Positions 37,098-45,282 of a DNA stretch of 64,000 bases are shown in pieces. Within the stretch, counting starts at the first letter, position 1. Each line of letters begins with the position of its first letter. Below the pieces are notes generated by a model. That model was not told the DNA's origin. It saw only the letters and a list, made by a program, of their open reading frames with translations, and did no database searches. The translations under genes and the position numbers were made by a program. The stretch covers positions 1 to 64,000 of the forward strand of contig JADCFP010000084.1 of assembly GCA_020249465.1 (NCBI GenBank). Direction: 5' to 3'. This DNA comes from Roseomonas sp. (lineage in GTDB: Bacteria; Pseudomonadota; Alphaproteobacteria; Acetobacterales; Acetobacteraceae).

Positions 37098-38454
37098 AGC
37101 AGCCCCTGTCGCCGCGCCCCCGCGGCGGCGCTGGTGGCCTGGCAGCCTGGGTGGGCGCACCGCCGTTGCGCTGATTGTCGCACTCATGCTGGTGCAAGCG
37201 GCGGGGCTGACCATCCATGCCCTGGATCGCGTGGATTTGCAGCGTTTTGTCCAGGCACGGGAAATCGCCGGGCGCAGCCTTGGCGCTTGGCGCGCGGCAG
37301 TGCTGACCGCACCGGATCGCCGCGCGCAAATCATCGCCGATCTTGATCTGCCCGAAGGCCTCACGGTGGATTTGGATTTGGCGCCGATTGTGCGCGTGGG
37401 CGCGCCGCCGGTCTCGCCCCATATCCTCAGGCTGTTTCGCCTGGATTTGCTGTCTTCCGGCCCGCCAAGGTTGCGCCCGCGCGAAATTCGCATTGCGGAA
37501 TTGGGCTCGGCCGGCTTTGCCGCATCGCTCCGCCTGCCGGATGGGCCTTGGCTTAATCTCCGGGCGTCCCTGCCCACGCCGCGGCCATGGCATTCGGATA
37601 CTTTCCTTGCGGCCTTCCTGGGTATGACACTGGCCGCGGTATTGCTGATCCTTTGGGCGGTGGCGCGGCTCATGCGCCCGGTGCGGCTTTTGGCGGAGGC
37701 AGCAAATCGGCTCGGGCGCGATGTGAATGCGCCGCCCTTGTCCGAAAATGGTCCGACCGAGGTCGCCACCGCCGCCCGCGCCTTCAATGAAATGGCCGCG
37801 CGCATCCGGCTTTTTGTGGCAGACCGCACGCAAATGCTGGCCGCGATTGGGCACGATCTGCGCACACCGATCACGCGGCTGAAACTGCGCGCCGAATTCA
37901 TGGAAGATGATGAACAGCGCCGCAAAATGCTCGCCGATCTGGATGAGATGGAAGCGATGATCGGCGCCACCCTTGCCTTTGCGCGGGATGATGCGGCGAC
38001 AGAGCCTGCGACGCAGATGGATATCGCGGCACTTTGCCGCACGGTCGCTGATGAAGCGAGTGACGCGCATCCCGATCAGGCGGAAAAGATCAGCTATGAG
38101 GGCCCGGACAAGCTAGTGATCCGCGCCAAACCCTTGGCCTTGAAGCGCGCCATCGCCAATCTGGTTGCGAATGCGCTCAATTATGGTGGTGCTGCGCGGC
38201 TTGTTTTGGCGCAAGACGTTGCAGGCCAAGTACGCCTCTCCATCGCTGATGACGGCCCGGGTATTCCGGAAGCGGAGCTGGAGGCGGTCTTCACCCCCTT
38301 CCGCCGGCTGGAAGCCAGCCGCAATCGCGAAACCGGCGGCACCGGGCTTGGGCTCACCATCGCGCGCAATATCCTGCGCGGCCATGGCGGCGATGTGGTG
38401 CTGCAAAACCGTCCAGAGGGCGGCTTGATGGCGGTGGCGAGCTTGCCGGTTTAG
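37090..38454 (+). CDS. EnvZ-like sensor histidine kinase
   Basis: 454 residues from the GTG at 37090 inside the regulator's last codons. First helix at about 24-44, a periplasmic region to about 172, second helix at 173-195, then HAMP (about 192-246). The phospho-acceptor is His255 in AAIGHDLRTPITRLKLR, the EnvZ-type box; the ATPase has NLVANALNYGG, DDGPGIPEAELEAVF and GTGLGLTIARNIL. It phosphorylates the preceding regulator. EnvZ/OmpR pairs often control porins and osmotic responses, which is family knowledge only. Confidence 0.93.
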   Translation: MAEAAPVAAPPRRRWWPGSLGGRTAVALIVALMLVQAAGLTIHALDRVDLQRFVQAREIAGRSLGAWRAAVLTAPDRRAQIIADLDLPEGLTVDLDLAPIVRVGAPPVSPHILRLFRLDLLSSGPPRLRPREIRIAELGSAGFAASLRLPDGPWLNLRASLPTPRPWHSDTFLAAFLGMTLAAVLLILWAVARLMRPVRLLAEAANRLGRDVNAPPLSENGPTEVATAARAFNEMAARIRLFVADRTQMLAAIGHDLRTPITRLKLRAEFMEDDEQRRKMLADLDEMEAMIGATLAFARDDAATEPATQMDIAALCRTVADEASDAHPDQAEKISYEGPDKLVIRAKPLALKRAIANLVANALNYGGAARLVLAQDVAGQVRLSIADDGPGIPEAELEAVFTPFRRLEASRNRETGGTGLGLTIARNILRGHGGDVVLQNRPEGGLMAVASLPV

Positions 38455-38459
38455 CGCCT

Positions 38460-38912
38460 TCAGTAGCGAAGGCTGATCGAGAGCCTTGTCGTTTGCCCCA
38501 CAGCAACCGTGAATTTATTGGCCTCGAAGGTCGGTGCCGACATTCTTGGCATCACGTTATTGCTGACGCCAACACCTTCGGTGGGCATGCCAAGGAAATT
38601 CGTGTCAGCCCGCCCATTACCATTGGTGTCATGCACCACGGCTATGGCATAGGTTCCTGGTGGCACATTATTAAAGACGCAAAGCGCCGCGCCGGCTGCC
38701 GGTGTCACGCGCAGTATCCTGACGCCGGGCTTGTCCGATTCCAGCGGAAACCCAGCCGCTGAGGAGAATAATGCGCAACCCACCATGCCTTGCGCATTCG
38801 AAACTCCAGAGACCACGGCTTCAATCCTGCCACCGGATGAGGCGGATGCCGTAGCGGCGATGCCGACCATGGCGCAGGCAAGCAGCAGCGAAATATGGTG
38901 CGGGGTTGTCAT
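38460..38912 (-). CDS. DUF2141-domain exported protein
   Basis: 150 residues from the ATG at 38912, which has AAGGAAG at a good distance and begins a signal peptide (MTTPHHISLLLACAM, cleavage near ASA-SS). The mature protein has GMVGCALFSSAAGFPLE and the diagnostic VPPGTYAIAVVHDTNGNGR and FLGMPTEGVGVSNN of DUF2141. The function of this family is unknown. It is the last of three minus-strand genes (DUF2214, SDR, DUF2141) and lies 38 nt after the SDR stop. Confidence 0.85.
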   Translation of the reverse strand: MTTPHHISLLLACAMVGIAATASASSGGRIEAVVSGVSNAQGMVGCALFSSAAGFPLESDKPGVRILRVTPAAGAALCVFNNVPPGTYAIAVVHDTNGNGRADTNFLGMPTEGVGVSNNVMPRMSAPTFEANKFTVAVGQTTRLSISLRY

Positions 38913-38950
38913 GGGGATGCTTCCTTTCTTGCAGTTCATCATTGATTTGA

Positions 38951-39739
38951 TCATTGATTTCTGCCACTGTGCTTCAACATCGCGGCGCTCAGCAGGGCCG
39001 TGAACGTCCGCGGGGAAAGCCGGATCATCTGCGCCGAAAGCCAATTCATGCTTCCCACAATGCTGGACGGACCAGAAGCATCGAGCGCCTTCAGGCAAGC
39101 CCCGACCGCTGCTTCAATCGTCATCGGGTTTCGGAAAATTGATGTCCGGCGCACATCAGCGCCCATGGCATTGATGAAGGGCGTCTCGACCGGGCCTGGG
39201 CAAACCGCCGCAACACGCAAGCCGCGATCACGATACTCGGCCCATAAGGCTTCCGAGAAGGACAGGACAAATGCCTTTGTCGCGCCATAGCTGCTCATGA
39301 AGGGGGTGGGCTGGAAAGCCGCCGTTGAAGCGATATTGAGGATGGTGCCTTTACGAGACAATAATTCGGGCACGAATAGCCGCGTCAATTCTGCCAGTGC
39401 GACGATATTCAGTTGCAAGGTTTGGCTCAGACGCTCCATGGGCTCGGCCTCGAAGGGGCCGTAATTGCCAGTGCCGGCATTATTGATCAGCGTATCCACC
39501 GGCAGGTCCAAGCTACGGACCGCTGCATGCAGCTTTTGGGCGGCGCCAGCTTCCGTAAGGTCCATCGGCAGCACATGCGCAACGCCGCCGGCCTGCCTGA
39601 GGCGCGCGGCCAGTGCGTCAAGCCGCGGCGCGGATCGCGCCACCAAGACCACCTGCACCCCCCGCGCCGCCAGTGCTTCCGCCAAACCGGCCCCGATACC
39701 TGATGAGGCGCCTGTGATGACCGCCACTTGTCGTTTCAT
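38951..39739 (-). CDS. SDR-family oxidoreductase
   Basis: 262 residues. NAD(P)-binding GASSGIGAGLAE, NNAGTGNYGPFE, catalytic Ser in NIASTAAFQPTPF and YGATK carry the full Ser-Tyr-Lys set. It belongs to the DltE/YqjQ-like SDR group that ends with a C-terminal membrane-associated helix. It is the middle gene of the three-gene set controlled, most likely, by the divergent TetR regulator. Confidence 0.9.
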   Translation of the reverse strand: MKRQVAVITGASSGIGAGLAEALAARGVQVVLVARSAPRLDALAARLRQAGGVAHVLPMDLTEAGAAQKLHAAVRSLDLPVDTLINNAGTGNYGPFEAEPMERLSQTLQLNIVALAELTRLFVPELLSRKGTILNIASTAAFQPTPFMSSYGATKAFVLSFSEALWAEYRDRGLRVAAVCPGPVETPFINAMGADVRRTSIFRNPMTIEAAVGACLKALDASGPSSIVGSMNWLSAQMIRLSPRTFTALLSAAMLKHSGRNQ

Positions 39740-39787
39740 GGCTGCTCCTTTCCGGGGGGGCGCGCAGGGGTTTCGAGATGGCCGTCA

Positions 39788-40243
39788 TCAAAGCCCGATG
39801 CCGCGCGCCATCAGGGCGGCGAAGATCGGCAGGGCGATCAGAAGCCCCGCCTGAAGCAGTACCCAGCGGCGCGTCGTTGCGATTTCGGCGGGGGGCGGTG
39901 CGCTGCCTTCCGCCCGCGCCAGACGGCGCCAGCGGATGAAGGTCATGGTTGGCCTGATGGAGACCAAGGAGATCAGCAGGAATAACCCTAGCTTCAGCCA
40001 GAACACAGGGTTTTCGAGGTAAAAGCCACTCCCCCGCGCCCCCCAAAAAACCCGCGCAAGCCCAAAGCTGAGCACTGCCCCGGCGACCAGGCCATAAGCG
40101 AGGTCAATGCGCGCCAAGATTTCGGCGGAGCGACCATCAGCCCGCAGGGATAGCAGAGCAAGCTCTGCCGCCAGGCAGCCGACCAATATCAGAATGCCCA
40201 GATGGTGCAGTACCGCCAGCAGCAGATCGAGCGTGAGAGGCAT
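39788..40243 (-). CDS. DUF2214-family membrane protein
   Basis: 151 residues with four hydrophobic helices (LLAVLHHLGILILVGCLAAE, YGLVAGAVLSFGLARVFWG, VFWLKLGLFLLISLVSIRPT and WVLLQAGLLIALPIFAALMA). The LHHLG and FWGARGSGFY motifs and the size match DUF2214. The role is unknown. It is the first gene behind the palindromic operator next to tetR. Confidence 0.78.
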   Translation of the reverse strand: MPLTLDLLLAVLHHLGILILVGCLAAELALLSLRADGRSAEILARIDLAYGLVAGAVLSFGLARVFWGARGSGFYLENPVFWLKLGLFLLISLVSIRPTMTFIRWRRLARAEGSAPPPAEIATTRRWVLLQAGLLIALPIFAALMARGIGL

Positions 40244-40275
40244 CGGTAATCTCCATCTCCTGAGTCAAACGCAGC

Positions 40276-40298
40276 AAATGTATGCAACGTATACATTT
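40276..40298. promoter_or_regulatory. Palindromic operator between tetR and the DUF2214 operon
   Basis: AAATGTAT (40276-40283) and ATACATTT (40291-40298) are perfect 8-nt inverted repeats with a 7-nt centre. A further AAATG at 40303-40307 makes a second small palindrome, CATTT-GAGT-AAATG, with the right arm. It is placed between the divergent genes and just downstream of the predicted -10 of the DUF2214 promoter, as expected for a TetR-family repressor site. Confidence 0.75.
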
Positions 40299-40299
40299 G

Positions 40300-40327
40300 A
40301 GTAAATGATGAGAGTGGACATTGTCAA
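40300..40327 (-). promoter_or_regulatory. Promoter of the DUF2214-SDR-DUF2141 operon
   Basis: On the minus strand a perfect -35 TTGACA (40327-40322) is followed 16 nt later by TTTACT (40305-40300), 4 of 6 bases of a -10. Transcription would begin inside the palindromic operator at 40276-40298, which fits repression by the divergent TetR protein. Confidence 0.6.
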
Positions 40328-40351
40328 CATTAAAATCTAAGAGGCGCTCCG

Positions 40352-40954
40352 GTGGATCGACGAATGAAAAAACCCTATCATCACGGGAACTTGCGGGCGG
40401 CCCTGTTGGAAGCAGCGCGCGCGCGCCTGGCCGAAGGGGCTGAGGCAACGCTCAGCCTGCGGGATCTGGCCGAGCGCGTTGGCGTCAGCGTCAATGCCAC
40501 CTATCGGCATTTCAAAAACAAGGAAGCCTTGCTTATGGAATTGGCTGCGGAGGGCTTCGACGCCTTGCGCGCGCATATGCTTGGGGCCGTGGCGCAACTT
40601 GGCGGCGCCGACGCCATCGAAAGGCTGCGCGCGACCGGAGAGGCCTATGTCCATTTTGCGCAGCACGACCCGGCCCTTTTCCAACTCATGTTCGGGCGGG
40701 AAGGACGCTTCGCGGAATATGAGCGCTTCCGCCACTCCGCCGCAGCGGCCTTTGCCGTGGTGGTTGGATGCGTCGCTGCGGTTCAGCAGGTGGCGATGGA
40801 TGAACCCACCGCGACCAAGGCGGCCATGGCGGCCTGGTCCCTGGTGCATGGTTTCGCTATTTTGAGCCTTGGCGGTTATCTGGAAGCGCTACCGGAAGCG
40901 CTTCGCCCCAGCGTGCGAGAAGTTGTGAAAATGCTGGAAGTAAGTCTGGCCTGA
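40352..40954 (+). CDS. TetR/AcrR-family transcriptional regulator
   Basis: 200 residues from a GTG at 40352 with AAGAGG 7 nt upstream; an ATG lies four codons later. The N-terminal helix-turn-helix is KKPYHHGNLRAALLEAARAR with SLRDLAERVGVSVNATYRHF and FKNKEALLMELA. The C-terminal domain (about 85-195) resembles the TetR_C/WHG ligand-binding domain. It probably represses the divergent three-gene operon through the palindrome 54 nt upstream. Confidence 0.92.
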   Translation: MDRRMKKPYHHGNLRAALLEAARARLAEGAEATLSLRDLAERVGVSVNATYRHFKNKEALLMELAAEGFDALRAHMLGAVAQLGGADAIERLRATGEAYVHFAQHDPALFQLMFGREGRFAEYERFRHSAAAAFAVVVGCVAAVQQVAMDEPTATKAAMAAWSLVHGFAILSLGGYLEALPEALRPSVREVVKMLEVSLA

Positions 40955-40997
40955 GCAACGAAAAGCGGCTTATGCCATCACGCGCTGCTCAGGCACG

Positions 40998-41630
40998 TCA
41001 CCCGCCCAGCAAACGCTTCAACTTCAACACAGCACTATCGGGCGTAGTCAGCACGGGCTTGCCGGTGGCTTGCTCCACCAAAGCCTTGGCGCGCGCCAGG
41101 CTGAATTGGCCAAGGGCGATGGCGTCACAATCCGCCAAATCCCGCGCCGCTTCCGCCGCCAGCCGATCATGCGTCGCCAAATCACCCGCATCCAAGGCGG
41201 CCAGCGCACCGTCGGCGAGTTTCGGCACCACGGTGATGCCCGGCGGGAATTCAGGGATCATGGATGGGATGGTGCCGGCGAAAGTCACCAGCAGGCCGAT
41301 GCGCTTGCCCTTGGTGATCGCTTCTTCGATCATCGCCTCATTCGGCTTCAGTACCGGCATCGGCGCCAAATCCTGCGCGCAGGCTTCAATGCAGGGGCCG
41401 AAGGCGGAACAGGTGAACAGGATGCCATCCGCCCCGGTGCCGGCAGCATAACGCGCCAGGGTCAAAAAACGTTCCGTCATGCGGGGCGTGAGCTTGCCCT
41501 CCCGCGCCAGATCGGCGGAAAGGCTGTCATCCAGCAGATTCATCAATGTCTGGCCGGGCCAAAGCCGCGCGAAGGCGGCTTCAATCGGCGGCGGCGAATG
41601 GCGCAGCGCATGGATCAGGGCAAGGCGCAT
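40998..41630 (-). CDS. Asp/Glu racemase-superfamily protein with one cysteine
   Basis: 210 residues with the racemase/decarboxylase fold. The first catalytic position has Cys74 in LFTCSAFGP, while the second position reads ALGQFSLARA with Gln instead of Cys. The substrate segment KPNEAMIEEA is a family feature. Members of this subgroup are often labelled arylmalonate decarboxylase-like or Asp/Glu racemase-like. Without the second Cys a two-base racemase mechanism is unlikely. It lies 21 nt after the MFS gene stop on the same strand, so they probably share a transcript. Confidence 0.82.
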   Translation of the reverse strand: MRLALIHALRHSPPPIEAAFARLWPGQTLMNLLDDSLSADLAREGKLTPRMTERFLTLARYAAGTGADGILFTCSAFGPCIEACAQDLAPMPVLKPNEAMIEEAITKGKRIGLLVTFAGTIPSMIPEFPPGITVVPKLADGALAALDAGDLATHDRLAAEAARDLADCDAIALGQFSLARAKALVEQATGKPVLTTPDSAVLKLKRLLGG

Positions 41631-41651
41631 GGAAGACCCTTTCGAATGAAA

Positions 41652-42878
41652 TCAGGCGGTCGCGGGCTGGGTGCGCGGGCCGTCACGCATCGGCATATGG
41701 ATCACGGCGGCGAAGACCGCAGCCAGAATGCCTATCACCCACATCAGATCATAAGACCCGGTGCGGTCGAAAATGATCCCGCCCAGGAAGGCGCCGGTGA
41801 AGCCGCCAATCTGATGGCTGACAAAGACCATACCGAATATGGTCGCGAGCCAGCGCAAGCCCCAATTGCGCGCACATAGCGCAAGACTTGGCGGCACGGT
41901 GGAAAGCCAGAGCAGCCCCATCATGGCCGAGAAAATCAGCACGGTTGCGGTGGTTTTCTCCGATAACAAAAACACCGTCATCAGCACGGCGCGCGCGGCG
42001 AAAATTCCGACCAGCAATTCGCGCCGCTTCCAGCGTTGCGACAATTCACCCGCAGCCAATGAACCAATGATGTTGAACAGCCCAATCATGGAAATGGCAC
42101 CAGCGCCGACATAAAGCGGCAGGCCGCAGCTATGCACAAAGCCCGGCAGATGCACGGTCAGGAAGGACACATGCAGCCCGCAAACAAAATTGCCAGAAGA
42201 CAGGTACCAAAAGCTCGGGTCACGCAAGGCTCGGCCCATGGCGGACCGCGCGGTTTCATTATCCGCAGCCACACCTGGTGTCGCTGCCGGCTGCTTATCA
42301 GCCAGCGGCAGAGCAAGTGGGATCATGAAAAGTGTCGCAATCGCCATGGCGAATAGCGCGCCCTGCCAGCCGAAGCCCTGAATGGCGAAACCCGCCAGCG
42401 GCACGACCAGAAACTGCCCAGCCGAGGAGCCCGCCGTGCCAAGCCCGGTGGCGCGCCCGCGCATTTCCGGCGGCAACATGCGCGTGAGACTCGCGATAAT
42501 AGTCGGCATGCCAGCGGCCGAGACCGCCATGCCCATCACGAAACCGGCGAAGAAGGTGAAGGGCAGCACGGAATCCGACAGCGCCATGCCCAATATGCCG
42601 ATGCAGTAAAGCGCGGCACCGCCCATCACCACGCGCCGACCACCGAAGCGGTCCGCAAGCTGGCCCATGAAGGGCTGGCTGATCCCATTGATCAGCACTT
42701 GGAGCCCGATGGCAAAGGCGAAGTCCCGCGCCGCCCAGCCATGCTCGGCGGTCATGGGGGCGAGGAACAGGCCAAAAGACTGCCGCAAGCCCATGGCGAG
42801 CATGGCGCCGCCAACGGCGCAGGTAATCACCAGGACAACGGGAATGGCCAGGGAGCGGGCAGGGGTCGCGGAAGACAT
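41652..42878 (-). CDS. MFS transporter
   Basis: 408 residues from the ATG at 42878 (MSSATPARSLAIPVVLVITC); the preceding frame lacks a start signal. Twelve hydrophobic helices and the loop motif QLADRFGGRRVVMGG between helices 2 and 3 identify the major facilitator superfamily, with likeness to oxalate/formate antiporter-type carriers. It sits 21 nt upstream of the Asp/Glu racemase-like gene, suggesting that it carries the acid that enzyme acts on; this is inference. Confidence 0.9.
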   Translation of the reverse strand: MSSATPARSLAIPVVLVITCAVGGAMLAMGLRQSFGLFLAPMTAEHGWAARDFAFAIGLQVLINGISQPFMGQLADRFGGRRVVMGGAALYCIGILGMALSDSVLPFTFFAGFVMGMAVSAAGMPTIIASLTRMLPPEMRGRATGLGTAGSSAGQFLVVPLAGFAIQGFGWQGALFAMAIATLFMIPLALPLADKQPAATPGVAADNETARSAMGRALRDPSFWYLSSGNFVCGLHVSFLTVHLPGFVHSCGLPLYVGAGAISMIGLFNIIGSLAAGELSQRWKRRELLVGIFAARAVLMTVFLLSEKTTATVLIFSAMMGLLWLSTVPPSLALCARNWGLRWLATIFGMVFVSHQIGGFTGAFLGGIIFDRTGSYDLMWVIGILAAVFAAVIHMPMRDGPRTQPATA

Positions 42879-42929
42879 TGACCCATAGTGACATTCTGCG
42901 CCGCCCCCGCGCAACCCACGGCTTCACGG

Positions 42930-42959
42930 TTGACGGCGCCGGGCGGGCGGGCCTATCTC
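42930..42959 (+). promoter_or_regulatory. Promoter of tRNA-His
   Basis: TTGACG (42930-42935) and TATCTC (42954-42959) with an 18-nt spacer lie 12 nt before the mature tRNA 5' end, so the transcript would start only a few bases upstream. Confidence 0.55.
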
Positions 42960-42971
42960 AGCGCCGTTGGT

Positions 42972-43048
42972 GGCGGCCATAGCTCAGTTGGTAGAGCGCC
43001 AGGTTGTGGTCTTGGATGTCACGGGTTCGAGTCCCGTTGGTCGCCCCA
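42972..43048 (+). tRNA. tRNA-His (GUG)
   Basis: A 77-nt cloverleaf. The acceptor arm pairs GCGGCCA (42973-42979) with TGGTCGC. The extra G at 42972 (G-1, the His identity mark) faces discriminator C, and CCA is encoded at 43046-43048. The D arm is AGCTCAGTTGGTAGAGC, the anticodon loop contains GTG in CAGGTTGTGGTCTTG, and the T arm has GGTTCGAGTCC. The anticodon plus the G-1:C73 pair identify histidine. Confidence 0.97.
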
Positions 43049-43123
43049 GCTTTCCCCCTTTCCTTCCGGTTTGCGTCTTGCCCCAATTGCGGCAGGATGG
43101 CCGCCTTCATCGGGGAGAAATCC

Positions 43124-43909
43124 ATGAATATCACCTTGAATGGGCGCGCCACGCTCATCACCGGCGGGTCCAAGGGCCTTGGGCTTGCCATGGCCAAGAC
43201 ATTTGCTGAATCGGGCGGGCATGTCGCGATTGTGGCGCGTGGGGCAGAGAGCCTGGCGAAGGCTGAAGCCGAAATCCGCGCCGCCGCCCCCACCGCCAAG
43301 GTGGCTGCCATTGCCGCCGATATCCGCACCGCGGAGGGCTGCGAAGCCGCCTATGCGGCGGCGGTGAAAGGGCTCGGTCAGGTGGATATCCTGATCAATA
43401 ATGCCGGCACATCCCAGCGCGGCGGCTTCCTCGAGGTATCCGATGCGCTTTGGCAAGATGATCTGGACCTAAAGCTTTTCGCCGCCATCCGCCTTTGCCG
43501 GCTGGCGCTGCCCGCCATGCGGGACCGCAAATGGGGCCGCATCATCAATGTGCTGAATATCGGCGCCAAGGCGCCCTTGGCGGGGTCCACGCCGACTTCG
43601 GTATCGCGCGCTGCCGGCATGGCGCTGACCAAGGCGATGGCGAGCGAATTCGCGCCCCATAATGTGCTGGTGAATGCCATGCTGGTCGGCATTATCGAAA
43701 GCGACCAATGGGTGCGCCGACATGCTGCCGAAAAGCGCAACATCACCTGGGAAGATTGGAAGGCCGAACAGGGCAAGGCCGTGCCGCTCGGGCGTATCGG
43801 CAAGGCCGAGGAATTCGCGGCCATGGCGCTGCTGCTGGCCAGCGAACAGGGCGGCTTCATCAGCGGCACCGCGATCAATGTGGATGGCGGCAAAAGCCCA
43901 GTGGTCTGA
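43124..43909 (+). CDS. SDR-family protein lacking the catalytic Ser-Tyr-Lys
   Basis: 261 residues from the ATG at 43124 with GGGGAGAAA just upstream; the frame runs back through the tRNA gene but has no reason to start there. The Rossmann motifs TGGSKGLGLA and NNAGTSQRGG are intact. The usual catalytic Ser is missing (INVLNIG at 141-147), and where YxxxK should be the sequence reads TSVSR (158-162). It may bind NAD(P) without classical reductase chemistry, or belong to a divergent SDR group. The C-terminal ISGTAINVDGGKSPVV is normal. Confidence 0.87.
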   Translation: MNITLNGRATLITGGSKGLGLAMAKTFAESGGHVAIVARGAESLAKAEAEIRAAAPTAKVAAIAADIRTAEGCEAAYAAAVKGLGQVDILINNAGTSQRGGFLEVSDALWQDDLDLKLFAAIRLCRLALPAMRDRKWGRIINVLNIGAKAPLAGSTPTSVSRAAGMALTKAMASEFAPHNVLVNAMLVGIIESDQWVRRHAAEKRNITWEDWKAEQGKAVPLGRIGKAEEFAAMALLLASEQGGFISGTAINVDGGKSPVV

Positions 43910-44018
43910 CCGACAGACAGGATGAAACACAAGCTGGGGAGGCGGTCCGGAACTTGTTCCTGGTCAAGCCTCTGCCAGGATTTTTGCATGCGCCGGGGGC
44001 GGGTGGCATAAGCGCGCT

Positions 44019-44687
44019 GTGCGAATTCTCTACCACCTCCCCCTCTCACCCTATTCTCGCAAGGTGCGCCTGGCGCTTGCGGAAAAGCGCATTCCTTTTG
44101 ATCTGAGGGTCGAAAGGGTCTGGGAAAGGCGAGAGGAGTTCCTGGCCATCAACCCCGCCTGCACAGTGCCTGTGCTGCAGGAAGAAAATGGCTTTTGCAT
44201 CATCGATTCCTACGCCATTTGCGAATATCTGGATGAAGCCTATCCGGATATGCCGCTGCTTGGGCGTTCACTCGGCGAAAGGGCTGAAATCCGGCGCCTG
44301 GTGGCGTGGTTTGACGGCAAGTTCCATTTCGAAGTTGGGCGGAACCTGCTGTTCGAAAAACAGATGAAGCAGTTGATGGGCCGCGGCAATCCGGATGCCG
44401 GGGCCATTCGCGCCGGCTATGCCAATTTGCGCCCGCATCTGGATTATCTCGGCTGGCTCGCGGAAACCCGGCCCTGGCTTGGGGGGAATGCGCTGTCCCT
44501 GGCCGATTTGACCGCCGCAGCGCATCTTTCGGCGCTGGATTATTTGGGGGATGTGGATTGGGCGCTGAATGACGCGACCAAGGATTGGTATGCGCGGGTG
44601 AAGTCCCGCCCATCCTTCCGGCCCCTGCTGCAAGACCGCGTCAGCGGCCTGATCCCCCCCGAACACTATGCCGATCTGGATTTTTGA
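44019..44687 (+). CDS. Glutathione S-transferase family protein
   Basis: 222 residues from a GTG at 44019. The N-terminal thioredoxin-like domain has LYHLPLSPYSRKVRLALAEK with the Ser/Tyr active-site region, the cis-Pro in CTVPVLQEENG, and the glutathione-binding IIDSYAICEYLDE. The C-terminal helical domain contains LGGNALSLADLTAAAHLS with the N-capping box. It conjugates or reduces with glutathione; the substrate is unknown. It lies 109 nt after the SDR gene on the same strand. Confidence 0.92.
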   Translation: MRILYHLPLSPYSRKVRLALAEKRIPFDLRVERVWERREEFLAINPACTVPVLQEENGFCIIDSYAICEYLDEAYPDMPLLGRSLGERAEIRRLVAWFDGKFHFEVGRNLLFEKQMKQLMGRGNPDAGAIRAGYANLRPHLDYLGWLAETRPWLGGNALSLADLTAAAHLSALDYLGDVDWALNDATKDWYARVKSRPSFRPLLQDRVSGLIPPEHYADLDF

Positions 44688-44697
44688 CGCTTTTCAC

Positions 44698-44726
44698 TTG
44701 AATATAAGAAAAATCTAATCTATTTG
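44698..44726 (+). promoter_or_regulatory. AT-rich promoter region before the rhodanese gene
   Basis: A distinctly AT-rich stretch in a GC-rich intergenic gap. TTGAAT (44698-44703) and TATTTG (44721-44726) with 17-nt spacing could serve as -35 and -10. No clear sulfide-regulator palindrome was found. Confidence 0.35.
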
Positions 44727-44754
44727 AGCCGGGTCTGACGCAAGGAGCCCCGGC

Positions 44755-45282
44755 ATGAATGCGCAATCCATTTCCGCCCGTGAGGCTGCTGACCTGATCG
44801 CCTCCGGTGAGGCCGTGCTGGTGGATATTCGCGAAGCCGATGAACGGGCGCGGAGCCATGTGCCTGGGTCTGCCCATGCGCCGGTGTCTCGGTTGGGGAG
44901 TGCCGCGCTTGGCATCGCACCGGGGGCCACCGTGATCTTCCATTGCCAATCGGGCAGCCGTACGGCGCAGAATGCGGGCGTGCTTGCCGCTGCCGCGCCG
45001 GGGTGCCGCGTGTTACTGGTGGAAGGCGGGATTGGCGCGCTGAGTGCTGCCGGTGTGAAGATTGCGGAAGATAAGCGCGCGCCGATGCCCATCATGCGGC
45101 AGGTACAGATCACGGCGGGTAGCCTGGTGCTGCTGGGTGCCGTGCTGGGCGCCTTGATTGACCCGCGCTTTCACGCGCTTTCCGCCTTTGTCGGCGCGGG
45201 TCTGGTGTTTGCCGGCATCATGGGGCTTTGCCCCATGGCGAATTTGCTCGCGCTGATGCCGTGGAATCGGCGCGTGGCTTAA
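44755..45282 (+). CDS. Membrane-anchored rhodanese-like sulfurtransferase
   Basis: 175 residues. An N-terminal rhodanese domain (about 1-110) with active-site Cys64 in FHCQSGSRTA and VLVDIREADERARSHVPGS precedes two C-terminal helices (about 120-170) that read as a DUF2892-type membrane anchor ending in PMANLLALMPWNR. Such proteins handle sulfane sulfur at the inner membrane. The stop codon overlaps the convergent Bug gene by 4 nt (TTAA). Confidence 0.9.
   Translation: MNAQSISAREAADLIASGEAVLVDIREADERARSHVPGSAHAPVSRLGSAALGIAPGATVIFHCQSGSRTAQNAGVLAAAAPGCRVLLVEGGIGALSAAGVKIAEDKRAPMPIMRQVQITAGSLVLLGAVLGALIDPRFHALSAFVGAGLVFAGIMGLCPMANLLALMPWNRRVA

Noticed and set aside
36183-38042. A 619-codon minus-strand frame opposite the OmpR/EnvZ-type pair
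   Set aside because: It covers two well-supported genes on the other strand, is Arg/Ser-rich and shows no domain.
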